Below are positions 26,511 to 33,808 of a stretch of DNA of 64,000 nucleotides, piece after piece. The position numbers and the translations under genes are program-made. Source of the DNA: Streptomyces humidus (GTDB taxonomy: Bacteria; Actinomycetota; Actinomycetes; Streptomycetales; Streptomycetaceae); NCBI RefSeq assembly GCF_014649655.1, contig NZ_BMTL01000012.1:161485-225484 (forward strand). The letters are read 5' to 3'. The stretch's first letter is position 1. The number at the start of each line of letters is the position of its first letter. The notes beneath the pieces are model-generated. The model searched no databases. It was not told the DNA's origin and worked only from the letters and a program-made list of their open reading frames with translations.

Positions 26511-27017
26511 GTGACGGATCACCGGCGGCGTCCCCCGCGGCGGGCGCAGGGCGAGCTGGAGGCGTCGGTCCTGTCGGCGCTGCGGGAGGCGGACGGGCCG
26601 GCGACGGCCGGATGGGTGCAGGAACGGCTGGGCGGCGGCCTCGCCTACACCACGGTGATCACGATCCTGACCCGGCTGCTCGCCAAGGGCGCGGTCACCC
26701 GCGAGCGCAGCGGCCGCTCCTTCGCCTGGCTGCCCGCCTCGGACGAGGCGGGCCTGGCCGCCCACCGGATGCGCAGGGTCCTGGACGCCGAGCGCGACCG
26801 CGAGGCGGTGCTCGCCAGCTTCGTCACCGGCCTCGGCCCCGAAGACGAACGGCTGGTGCGCGAACTGCTCGCGCAGCAGCCCTCGGACGACGCCGACGCC
26901 GACGCCGGTGACGATGCCGCCGACGCCGCCCCCTCACCTGCCGGACGGCCCGCGCAGCCGCATGCCGAACGACGCGCGCGGTCACGTCCCCGGCCCGGCA
27001 CGGACGGGGAAGACTGA
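26511..27017 (+). CDS. BlaI/MecI-family transcriptional repressor
   Basis: 168 aa. GTG 26511 follows AAAAGGAG by eight bases; an in-frame ATG at 26469 lacks an RBS. The winged helix is GELEASVLSALREADGPATAGWVQERLGGGLAYTTVITILTRLLAKGAVTRER, typical BlaI. The C-terminal dimer region is followed by an Asp/Ala-rich and basic tail. It is co-transcribed with an M56 membrane peptidase 6 bp downstream, the usual sensor that cleaves such repressors. No beta-lactamase gene is nearby. Confidence 0.9.
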   Translation: MTDHRRRPPRRAQGELEASVLSALREADGPATAGWVQERLGGGLAYTTVITILTRLLAKGAVTRERSGRSFAWLPASDEAGLAAHRMRRVLDAERDREAVLASFVTGLGPEDERLVRELLAQQPSDDADADAGDDAADAAPSPAGRPAQPHAERRARSRPRPGTDGED

Positions 27018-27023
27018 CGCCGC

Positions 27024-27956
27024 ATGGGGCTCTTCGTCTTCCTGCCGCTCGTCCTCCCGCTCACGGCCTGGCCCGTCACCCGGCTCGCCGAACACCATCT
27101 GCATCCCCGCACCGCGACCCGGCTGCTGAGCGGCTTGGCCGCCGTGATGGCCGTGTGCAGCACGGTGTGCCTGGGGCTGCTGATGGTGGTCGGCACGGCG
27201 CAACTGCCCGGCAACCCCCTGCCCGACGGATGGTCGGACCCGGAGGTGCGCGAGGCCGTCCCCTACGACGAGTTCGCCGGCAAGGCGGCCATCCCCGCGC
27301 TGCTGGCGGTGGCCCTGAACTGCGGCCGCACGCTGTGGCGGCACCGCAGGGTGTGCCGCCTGGCACACCGGGCCCTCGCCGGACTGCCGCTCACCGAGGT
27401 CGCCGTCCTGCCCGACGAGACGCCGTACGCGTACGCCCTGCCCGGCGGCCGCCGGGACCGGATCGTCGTCACCACGGCCCTGCTGGACCACCTTCAGGCG
27501 GCCGAGCGCCGTGCGCTGTTCGCCCACGAGCGGGCCCATCTGACCGCCGGCCACCACCGCCACCTGCTCGCCGTGCGGCTGGCCGCCCAGGCCAACCCGT
27601 TCCTGCGGCCACTGCGGACGGCCGTCGCCTACACCGCCGAGCGCTGGGCCGACGAGGACGCCGCCCGGGCCGTCGGCAGCCGTCGCACCGTGGCGCGCGC
27701 GATCGGCAGGGCCGCGCTGGTCTCCCACGGCGCGCCCCATGTCACGCTCGCGGGCTTCGCCGCGCCGGGGCCCGTGCCGCGCCGGGTGACGGCGCTGCTC
27801 GGGCCCGCCCCGGCGGTCCGGCGCCGCCCGTCGCTCTTCACGGCCGCGGGCCTGGCGGTCTGGGGAGCCGCCGCGGGGGCGGCCGTGTCGGCGATGTCGT
27901 CGGCGAACGCGGCCGTGACCATGCTCGTCATCCTGCACGCGGCGACGCCCCTGTGA
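27024..27956 (+). CDS. M56 (BlaR1-like) membrane metallopeptidase
   Basis: 310 aa with about four membrane segments. The zinc motif HERAH is at residues 168-172 in LFAHERAHLTAGHH, and AERWADEDAARAVG supplies the downstream acidic ligand. There is no extracellular penicillin-sensor domain, unlike staphylococcal BlaR1, as is common in Streptomyces BlaI-M56 pairs. It probably inactivates the upstream BlaI-type repressor in response to an unknown signal. Confidence 0.88.
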   Translation: MGLFVFLPLVLPLTAWPVTRLAEHHLHPRTATRLLSGLAAVMAVCSTVCLGLLMVVGTAQLPGNPLPDGWSDPEVREAVPYDEFAGKAAIPALLAVALNCGRTLWRHRRVCRLAHRALAGLPLTEVAVLPDETPYAYALPGGRRDRIVVTTALLDHLQAAERRALFAHERAHLTAGHHRHLLAVRLAAQANPFLRPLRTAVAYTAERWADEDAARAVGSRRTVARAIGRAALVSHGAPHVTLAGFAAPGPVPRRVTALLGPAPAVRRRPSLFTAAGLAVWGAAAGAAVSAMSSANAAVTMLVILHAATPL

Positions 27957-28035
27957 CCGTGCCGGGAACACGGACCCGCGTGCCGGGAACGGCCCCGCGC
28001 ATCCAGCTCTCCTCGTCCGCGACGACGACGGCCAA

Positions 28036-28068
28036 TTCACGTGGCTGCGGATGAAGCAGCCACGTGAA
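28036..28068. terminator. bidirectional terminator between M56 and axeA
   Basis: A perfect 13-bp stem TTCACGTGGCTGC / GCAGCCACGTGAA with a 7-nt loop lies between two convergent genes, 12 bp from the axeA stop. Confidence 0.85.
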
Positions 28069-28080
28069 CCGGCCGGAGGA

Positions 28081-28341
28081 TCAGCTCGCGGTGCAGGAGA
28101 CGGTGGGCCAGGTCCAGTTGCCGTTGGGCTGGACGGTGACGCCGAAGTTGTTGCCGCTGCCGTTGGGTTTCGCGGTCATCACCTGGGCGCTGGGGTAACT
28201 GGCGCTGACGTTCCAGGTGGAGAGGACCTTGGCGGGAGAGGGGATGTTCATGGTGACGGTCCAGTTGCCGGCTCCGCTGACGGCGACGTCGAGGTTGTAC
28301 CGGTCGCCCCACTGCTGACCGGCGGAGAGCGTCGCGGTGCA
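28081..28341. repeat. CBM2-coding segment nearly identical to 29124-29384
   Basis: About 260 bp encoding the CBM2 of axeA recurs in xlnB at 29124-29384 with about five substitutions: one creates the xlnB amber codon, three alter the stretch near ACTGGCGCTGACG, and one lies near the N-terminal Cys. The catalytic halves of the two genes are unrelated, so this is a recent domain duplication or gene conversion. Confidence 0.9.
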
Positions 28342-29085
28342 TGTGTCCCCGCCGCCCCCACCGCCGCCACCGCCGCCGTCGGGGGCGACGGCGCGGCCGG
28401 TCTGCGGGGAGATCATCCCGGCGCACAGGCCGCGGCCCGCCAGCCCCTGCGCGATCCGCGGGATCGCGGCGATCGTGTTGGCCGGCCAGTCGTGCATGAG
28501 GATCACCTGGCCGTTGGTGAGCCGGCCCGCGGCCTGCACGATCGCGTCGGTGCTCGCGCCGTTCCAGTCCTGCGAGTCCACGTCCCAGATGATCTCGGTC
28601 AGGCCGTACTTCGCCTCGACGGCGCGCACCGTGGAGTTGGTCTCGCCGTACGGCGGCCGGAACAGCCTCGGCGTCCCGCCGCCCGCGCCGGCGATCGCCT
28701 GCTGCGTGCGGGAGATCTCCGAGTCGATCTGCGCCTGGCTCTGCTGGGTCAGATGCGGGTGCGTGTAGCTGTGGTTGCCGACCCACATTCCGGCGTCGAC
28801 CTGGGCCCGCACCTGGGACGGGCGGGACGCGGCGTACTGGCCCTCGTTGAACATCGTGGCCCGCAGCCCGTTCTGCTTGAGGGCGTTGAGCAGGGTGGAC
28901 GTGCTGCCGGACGGGCCGTCGTCGAAGGTGAGCCCGACATATCCGTTGCAGGCGGCGGCCTGCGCCGGAACGACGGCCTGCGCCGGAACGGCGGCCTGGA
29001 CGGTGAGGGTGCAGGCGGCGGCCGTCGCGAGGACGGCCAGCCTCGTGACCAGGGCGCGTAAGGAGAGTCGTGGTCTGATGCTCAT
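28081..29085 (-). CDS. axeA: secreted acetyl xylan esterase (CE4) with CBM2
   Basis: 334 aa. A signal peptide (about 1-45, ending in AQA-A) is followed by a CE4 NodB domain, a Gly-rich linker and a CBM2. All CE4 motifs are intact: TFDDGPS, NHSYTH, RPPYGE, DVDSQDW and LMHDW. The mature sequence from ACNGYVGLTFDDGPSGS is strikingly close to S. lividans AxeA as remembered. The enzyme removes acetyl groups from xylan outside the cell. The CBM2 begins CTATLSAGQQWG and ends WPTVSCTAS, with Cys at each end for a disulfide. It lies directly downstream of xlnB, as in S. lividans, with an RBS (GGAGGA) of its own. Confidence 0.93.
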   Translation of the reverse strand: MSIRPRLSLRALVTRLAVLATAAACTLTVQAAVPAQAVVPAQAAACNGYVGLTFDDGPSGSTSTLLNALKQNGLRATMFNEGQYAASRPSQVRAQVDAGMWVGNHSYTHPHLTQQSQAQIDSEISRTQQAIAGAGGGTPRLFRPPYGETNSTVRAVEAKYGLTEIIWDVDSQDWNGASTDAIVQAAGRLTNGQVILMHDWPANTIAAIPRIAQGLAGRGLCAGMISPQTGRAVAPDGGGGGGGGGGDTCTATLSAGQQWGDRYNLDVAVSGAGNWTVTMNIPSPAKVLSTWNVSASYPSAQVMTAKPNGSGNNFGVTVQPNGNWTWPTVSCTAS

Positions 29086-29150
29086 ACGGAGTGGTCCTCC
29101 AGCCTGAGGCGAGGGTGCGGGAGTCAGCTCGCGGTGCAGGAGACGGTGGG

Positions 29151-30092
29151 CTAGGTCCAGTTGCCGTTGGGCTGGACGGTGACGCCGAAGTTGTTGCCGC
29201 TGCCGTTGGGTTTCGCGGTCATCACCTGGGCGCTGGGGTAACTGACGCTGGTGTTCCAGGTGGAGAGGACCTTGGCGGGAGAGGGGATGTTCATGGTGAC
29301 GGTCCAGTTGCCGGCTCCGCTGACGGCGACGTCGAGGTTGTACCGGTCGCCCCACTGCTGACCGGCGGAGAGCGTCGCGCTGCATCCGCCGCCACCGCCA
29401 CCGCCGCCGCCCGAACCGGCGCCACCCACGGTGATGTTGGAGCTGCCGCTGCTCTGGTAGCCCTCGGTCGCGAGGATCATGTAGTAGTTGAAGCTGCCGA
29501 GCGGCATACCGGCCCGGGCCCAGGCGTCGAAGTGGTTCCCGGTGGTGATGGTGCCGCCCGTGCGCTTCGACTGCCGCACGCTCCAGTACTGGTCGAAGGT
29601 CTTGTTGCCCTCGACGGACGGGGCGTTGTACCGCGTCGTCTTGTAGATGTCGTACGTACCGCCGTCGCTGGTGACGGTGCCCTTGTACGTTCCCGTGGGC
29701 CGGAAGGTGCCCCAGTTGTCGACGATGTAGTACTCGACGAGCGGATTCGACGTCCACCCGTAGAGGGCCAGATAGGCGTTGCCGGACGGGTTGAAGGAGC
29801 CCGAGTACGTCACGCTCCTGCGTCCGCCGTTGCTCCAGCCCTTGCCGGCGACGAAGTTGCCGGTGTTGCGCCAGGACGTGCTGTAGGAGCCGCCGGATGC
29901 CAGGTTCATGGACACGCTGCCGGGCGAGTCGGTCCAGAACGAGTAGTAGTAACCGTTGTTGGTGCCGGTCTGGTTCGTGGTGACGACCGTGTCGGCGTAC
30001 GCGGTGCCGGGCGACGTCAAGGCGGCGAGGGCGACCATGACCGTGGTGCAGACGGCGCTGAGGAACAGCCTGAAACGTGCGGGTGCGTTCAT
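29151..30092 (-). CDS. xlnB: endo-1,4-beta-xylanase GH11, CBM2 cut short by an amber codon
   Basis: 313 aa as read. ATG 30092 follows GAGGAGGAAA. A signal peptide (~1-34, ending AYA-D) leads into a GH11 jelly roll. The nucleophile Glu is in PLVEYYIVDN and the acid/base Glu in ILATEGYQSSG. A Gly linker and CBM2 follow. Compared with the twin CBM2 in axeA, the codon for the Trp after GNWT is TAG at 29151-29153 instead of TGG; without it the frame would run nine more residues to 29124 and include the C-terminal Cys of the CBM2 disulfide. The catalytic domain is intact, so xylanase activity is expected but cellulose/xylan binding may be impaired. Secreted; first gene of xlnB-axeA. Confidence 0.92.
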   Translation of the reverse strand: MNAPARFRLFLSAVCTTVMVALAALTSPGTAYADTVVTTNQTGTNNGYYYSFWTDSPGSVSMNLASGGSYSTSWRNTGNFVAGKGWSNGGRRSVTYSGSFNPSGNAYLALYGWTSNPLVEYYIVDNWGTFRPTGTYKGTVTSDGGTYDIYKTTRYNAPSVEGNKTFDQYWSVRQSKRTGGTITTGNHFDAWARAGMPLGSFNYYMILATEGYQSSGSSNITVGGAGSGGGGGGGGGCSATLSAGQQWGDRYNLDVAVSGAGNWTVTMNIPSPAKVLSTWNTSVSYPSAQVMTAKPNGSGNNFGVTVQPNGNWT

Positions 30093-30210
30093 GTACGTGT
30101 TTCCTCCTCGTCCTCGTGGGGCGGCCCCGCCCGACAGGCGGAGGCGGCCCCTCGGATTGACCGTCAGTTTTGGTATGGCCCTGCCGACTGTCAATGCTTT
30201 CGGCACCCAT

Positions 30211-30223
30211 TTCGAAACATTCG
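30211..30223 (-). promoter_or_regulatory. putative xylan/xylose operator, copy 1 (xlnB side)
   Basis: TTCGAAACATTCG, the exact reverse complement of copy 2 at 30345-30357, about 120 bp upstream of xlnB. TTCGAA/GAAA-TTTC elements are known in front of Streptomyces xylanase genes. Confidence 0.5.
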
Positions 30224-30344
30224 TAAAGGGGTTCAGCCCTCAATGCCCGTGTTTCCGCTGTTCAATCGGGTGTGGTGAGGGGGTCGGATGTGAATGCTCC
30301 CGCAAGATCCTTGCGGTGGGGATCGAGGACTGGATCAAGAATTC

Positions 30345-30357
30345 CGAATGTTTCGAA
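30345..30357 (+). promoter_or_regulatory. putative xylan/xylose operator, copy 2
   Basis: CGAATGTTTCGAA, inverted relative to the copy at 30211. It sits on the side of the region facing the sugar-binding lipoprotein gene, suggesting that one regulator acts on both transcription units. Confidence 0.45.
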
Positions 30358-30534
30358 GCTTTTCCGGTCCGCCCTGTCACGCCGTCGACGCCCCCGGTTC
30401 GCCGCTCGCCCGGCCCCGGCCCGCTGCCCGCCCCGGCCTTCCCGACGTTCTTCCGCCCCTCTTCCCCCGCCGCTCCTCCCTTGTTCCTCAAACCGTTTCT
30501 CGAACCGTTCTTCGAACTGTTGTCGTTCGTCCCG

Positions 30535-30563
30535 TTGACACCATGCGCAACCCCTCTTACTGT
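30535..30563 (+). promoter_or_regulatory. sigma-70-like promoter candidate for the ChvE-like gene
   Basis: TTGACA, a 17-nt spacer, then TACTGT. The -35 is consensus and the spacing ideal. It would give a leader of about 600 nt before the start at 31169, so a second promoter closer to the gene is possible. Confidence 0.45.
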
Positions 30564-31168
30564 CACGCCCATACGCCGACCATGCGACGGCATTTGGAAC
30601 GGTTGAAGGACAAGTGCCTTGCGCGCCAACGATGCAGCCCCCGCATGGTCGGAGCGCTGTGACGTGCCCTGGCGCGTTTGCCGCCGTACGCCGTCGCGAT
30701 CACGAGAGCCGGCGAGACCGGTCTTCCCCGCCGCACCGACGCGCCGACCACCCATCCGCGCGGTCCCAGGGTGCTTGACGGCAGGCTCGCGACCGAACCG
30801 GCCGGCACGGCCTGCGGTCGTGCCGACGGGACTCTCCGCTCGTCCACTTCTCGTGAACCCCGAGCACGCCACGGCCGCCGACGACCTCGGCCCCCCGTGC
30901 GCACCTTCGCAACCGCCGGGCGGATCCGCCGCGGCGCGTCCCTCTCCCCACCTGGAGTTCGGCCTGTGCAGGGCGCCCGGCGCCCATCCGTGCGCGCGGT
31001 CCCCCGAGGGGCCGTACCCGGCCGGGAACGGGGGCACGGCGTGTCCGGCGGATGCTGCCCCGCCACCGCGATCCGCCGTCCCCGGTTCCGGGCGTCACCG
31101 TCGTCCCCCTGTCACCGCCCGGCACGCCGTCCTCCTCTCAACGACGAGAAGAACAAGGAACGATCACC

Positions 31169-32266
31169 ATGCGCAACCGAAGAGCCGTCCTCGCCACTCT
31201 CGCCGGGGCCGCCTCCCTGGCTCTCACCCTGTCCGCCTGCGGACAGACCACGGCGGGCGGCGGCAAGGCCCGCTCGGGTGAAGGCACCATCGGCATCGTC
31301 ATGCCGACCCAGGCCTCCCAGCGCTGGGTCACCGAAGGCAAGACCATGGTCGACGACCTGAAGGGCAAGGGATACGACGCCAAGCTGGTCTACGGCGAGG
31401 ACAACCCGAAGACCCAGGTCGCGCAGATCGAGAAGCTGGTCCAGGACGGCGTCAACGCGCTGATCATCGCCGCCATCGACAACAAGTCGCTCAACGGGGT
31501 CCTCCAGCAGGCCGCCGAGGCGAAGATCCCGGTGATCTCCTACGACCGGCTCATCCTCGGCACCCCGAACGTCGACTACTACGTCTCCTTCGACAACGAG
31601 CAGGTCGGCCGGCTCCAGGCTCTCTACATCATCGACCAGCTCGGCCTGGAGAAGGGCAAGGGCCCCTTCAACATCGAGCTGTTCGCCGGCTCCCCCGACG
31701 ACAACAACACCCAGTTCTTCTTCGACGGCGCCATGCACCTGCTCCAGCCGTTCATGGACAGCGGACAGCTGGTCGTCCGGTCCGGCCAGACCACGCTCGA
31801 CAAGGTCACCACCCTGCGCTGGGACGGCCCCACCGCGCAGAGGCGCCTGGACACCATCCTCGCGCAGTCGTACCGCAGCAGGAAGGTGGACGCGATCCTG
31901 TCGCCGTACGACGGCATCTCCATGGGCGTCCTGGCGGCGCTGAAGGCGGACGGCTACGGTTCCGGCAGCAAGCCGCTGCCGATCATCACCGGCCAGGACG
32001 CGGAACTGCCCTCGGTGAAGTCGATCATCAAGGGCGAGCAGTCGCAGACCATCTACAAGGACGTCCGCGAACTCGCCGGGGTGGCGGTCGACATGGCCAA
32101 CGACATACTCAACGACAAGACCCCGACGGTGAACAACCGGCGCTCCTACAAGAACGGCGTCAAGGCCGTTCCGGCCCGCCTGCTCCAGCCGACGAGCGTC
32201 GACAAGAGCAACTACGAGTACGTCCTGGTCGCGGGCGGCTTCTACAAGGACTCGCAGCTCAGGTAA
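31169..32266 (+). CDS. ChvE-type sugar-binding lipoprotein of an ABC importer
   Basis: 365 aa. ATG 31169 follows AAGGAA. Lipobox LSAC with Cys24. The mature part starts IGIVMPTQASQRWVTEGKTM and has the periplasmic-binding-protein type I pattern closest to ChvE (SYDRLILGTPNVDYYVSFDN, AILSPYDGISMGVLAALK, ITGQDAELPSVKSI). ChvE homologues bind xylose, arabinose, glucose or galactose outside the membrane. The usual downstream ATPase and permease genes (GguA/GguB-like) are absent: a terminator follows directly. It must use a transporter encoded elsewhere, or act as a sensor. The shared motif with xlnB suggests xylo-sugars as ligand. Confidence 0.9.
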   Translation: MRNRRAVLATLAGAASLALTLSACGQTTAGGGKARSGEGTIGIVMPTQASQRWVTEGKTMVDDLKGKGYDAKLVYGEDNPKTQVAQIEKLVQDGVNALIIAAIDNKSLNGVLQQAAEAKIPVISYDRLILGTPNVDYYVSFDNEQVGRLQALYIIDQLGLEKGKGPFNIELFAGSPDDNNTQFFFDGAMHLLQPFMDSGQLVVRSGQTTLDKVTTLRWDGPTAQRRLDTILAQSYRSRKVDAILSPYDGISMGVLAALKADGYGSGSKPLPIITGQDAELPSVKSIIKGEQSQTIYKDVRELAGVAVDMANDILNDKTPTVNNRRSYKNGVKAVPARLLQPTSVDKSNYEYVLVAGGFYKDSQLR

Positions 32267-32287
32267 CGGCGCGACGGCCACGACGCA

Positions 32288-32319
32288 GCCCGGGCAGCCG
32301 CTCGTCCCCCTGCCCGGGC
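32288..32319 (+). terminator. terminator of the ChvE-like gene
   Basis: A perfect 10-bp stem GCCCGGGCAG / CTGCCCGGGC with a 12-nt loop, 22 bp after the stop codon. It confirms that the gene is monocistronic. Confidence 0.8.
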
Positions 32320-32507
32320 ACCGCGGTCCTCTCCCGCGCGAAGGCAGGCTTCTGCGCGAAGAATTGGTGGTCTGCTGGGCCGGCGCTCTCCGTTCGCCGG
32401 GCTGTCTCTGGACGTGGTCTTCCTAGGGTCGTGGGTGTCCCCCCGGAAGGGCCGACGACCGGTCTTCCGGCCTCTCCAGTGATTCCCCAGTGTTTGGAGA
32501 CACCCTC

Positions 32508-32918
32508 ATGCCTGCTCTGCCCCGCCGCGCCCTGCTCGCCGCTCCCGTCGCCGTGCTCATGTTCGCGCTGGCCGCCTGCGGCGGATCCGACTCCGGCTCC
32601 GGCAGCTCCGGCGCGGCCGCTCAACAGCAGGCCCAGAGCGCGGGCGGCGCCGAGGCGGCGGGCGAGGCCGGTGACGCCGACGACAAGAAGGAGCCCCCGC
32701 TGACCGGGGACGTCAAGCAGAAGGCCGAGGCCGCCGCGCTGGCCGCGTTCCCGGGCACGGTCGTGAAGTCGGAGGAGGACGCCGAGAAGCCCGGCATGTA
32801 CGCGGTGGAGGTGAAGCAGGCCGACGGAACGTCGGTCGAGGTCTACCTCGACAAGTCCTTCAAGGTGTCCGACACCAAGAAGGAGGGCACCGAGGAGGCC
32901 GAAGGCTCCGACGGCTGA
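32508..32918 (+). CDS. PepSY-domain lipoprotein
   Basis: 136 aa. ATG 32508 with GGAG nine bases upstream. Lipobox LAAC with Cys24, then a Ser/Gly/Ala linker and one PepSY-like domain (KAEAAALAAFPGTVVKSEEDA...YAVEVKQADGTSVEVYLDKSFKV). PepSY lipoproteins commonly accompany two-component systems in Streptomyces and may inhibit peptidases or sense envelope stress. The response regulator begins about 160 bp downstream, so the three genes probably form one functional module. Confidence 0.85.
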   Translation: MPALPRRALLAAPVAVLMFALAACGGSDSGSGSSGAAAQQQAQSAGGAEAAGEAGDADDKKEPPLTGDVKQKAEAAALAAFPGTVVKSEEDAEKPGMYAVEVKQADGTSVEVYLDKSFKVSDTKKEGTEEAEGSDG

Positions 32919-33076
32919 CCTTCCCGCCAACCGTCCGGCCGGCAGGTGACCACTCCCCGCACCGTCCGGCCGGGCGGTATCCGCGCTTCCACCGTCGTCC
33001 CGTACGTCTCCCCGGCCCCAGGCGGCTTCCCGTGAACCCTCCGACTGCCCTGGCACGCCTGTGCGAGCCTTGCGCC

Positions 33077-33808
33077 ATGCGCCTGCTGCTCATCGAAGAC
33101 GACGACCGGATCGCCGGCCCCCTCGCCGAGGGACTCGGGCGCTACGGGTTCACCGTGGACCACGTCCGCACCGGTGCCGCCGGGCTCGCCGACACCGGTG
33201 CCGCACCGGACCTCGTCCTCCTCGACCTCGGTCTGCCGGACATGGACGGCCTGGACGTCTGCCGCAGCCTGCGCGCCCGCTCCGCCGTCCCGATCATCAT
33301 GATCACCGCGCGGGGCGAGGAGGCCGACCGGATCGTCGGTCTGGAGCTCGGCGCGGACGACTACCTCGCCAAGCCCTTCGGGGTGCGGGAGCTGATCGCC
33401 CGCATCCGCGCCGTCACCCGCCGCGCGGGAGCTCCCGCCTATGCGGCGGCCGGGCATGCGGACGTCCCCGGCACGCGGCCGTCGGCCTCCGGCGCCCAGG
33501 CGGTCGGTCCGCTGACCGTCAACCGCCGGACCCGCGAGGTCCACCTGGACGGCCGGCCCGTCGCCCTGACCCCCAGGGAGTTCGACCTGCTCGCCTTCCT
33601 CGCCGGGGACCCCGGCACGGTCCACTCGCGCCAGCAGATCATGGACACGGTGTGGGACCCGCACTTCTTCGGCCCCACCAAGACCCTCGACGCCCACGTC
33701 GCCGCGCTGCGCCGCAAGCTCGGCGATCCCGGCTGGATCACCACCGCCCGGGGAGTCGGATTCCGTCTGACCGTCCCCGAGGACCGAACCGGTGAGGCGG
33801 GCGGATGA
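33077..33808 (+). CDS. OmpR-family response regulator
   Basis: 243 aa. Receiver: acidic pocket IEDDD (7-10), phospho-acceptor Asp50 in LVLLDLGLPD, Lys in YLAKPFG. The C-terminal winged helix is LTPREFDLLAFLAGDPGTVHSRQQIMDTVWD...LDAHVAALRRKLGDPGWITTARGVGFRL. The family start MRLLLIEDD at ATG 33077 is preferred although no RBS is visible; a GTG at 33032 is in frame. It overlaps the kinase gene by ATGA. Confidence 0.9.
   Translation: MRLLLIEDDDRIAGPLAEGLGRYGFTVDHVRTGAAGLADTGAAPDLVLLDLGLPDMDGLDVCRSLRARSAVPIIMITARGEEADRIVGLELGADDYLAKPFGVRELIARIRAVTRRAGAPAYAAAGHADVPGTRPSASGAQAVGPLTVNRRTREVHLDGRPVALTPREFDLLAFLAGDPGTVHSRQQIMDTVWDPHFFGPTKTLDAHVAALRRKLGDPGWITTARGVGFRLTVPEDRTGEAGG

Larger units (their letters stand above)
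30093..31168. other. long divergent regulatory region between xlnB and the ChvE-like gene, no gene seen
   Basis: Over 1 kb without a convincing gene. The left part (30160-30620) is less GC-rich than the surroundings and carries two copies of a 13-bp motif, several GAACCGTT/TTCGAA half-sites (30490-30520) and promoter-like hexamers. The right part (30660-31150) is very GC-rich, with no coding pattern that stands out in any frame. It may be a long 5'-UTR. Confidence 0.5.

Noticed and set aside
30619..31361. Overlapping frames upstream of the ChvE-like gene
   Set aside because: Several frames are open only because of extreme GC content; none has an RBS, a family match or codon bias superior to the others.
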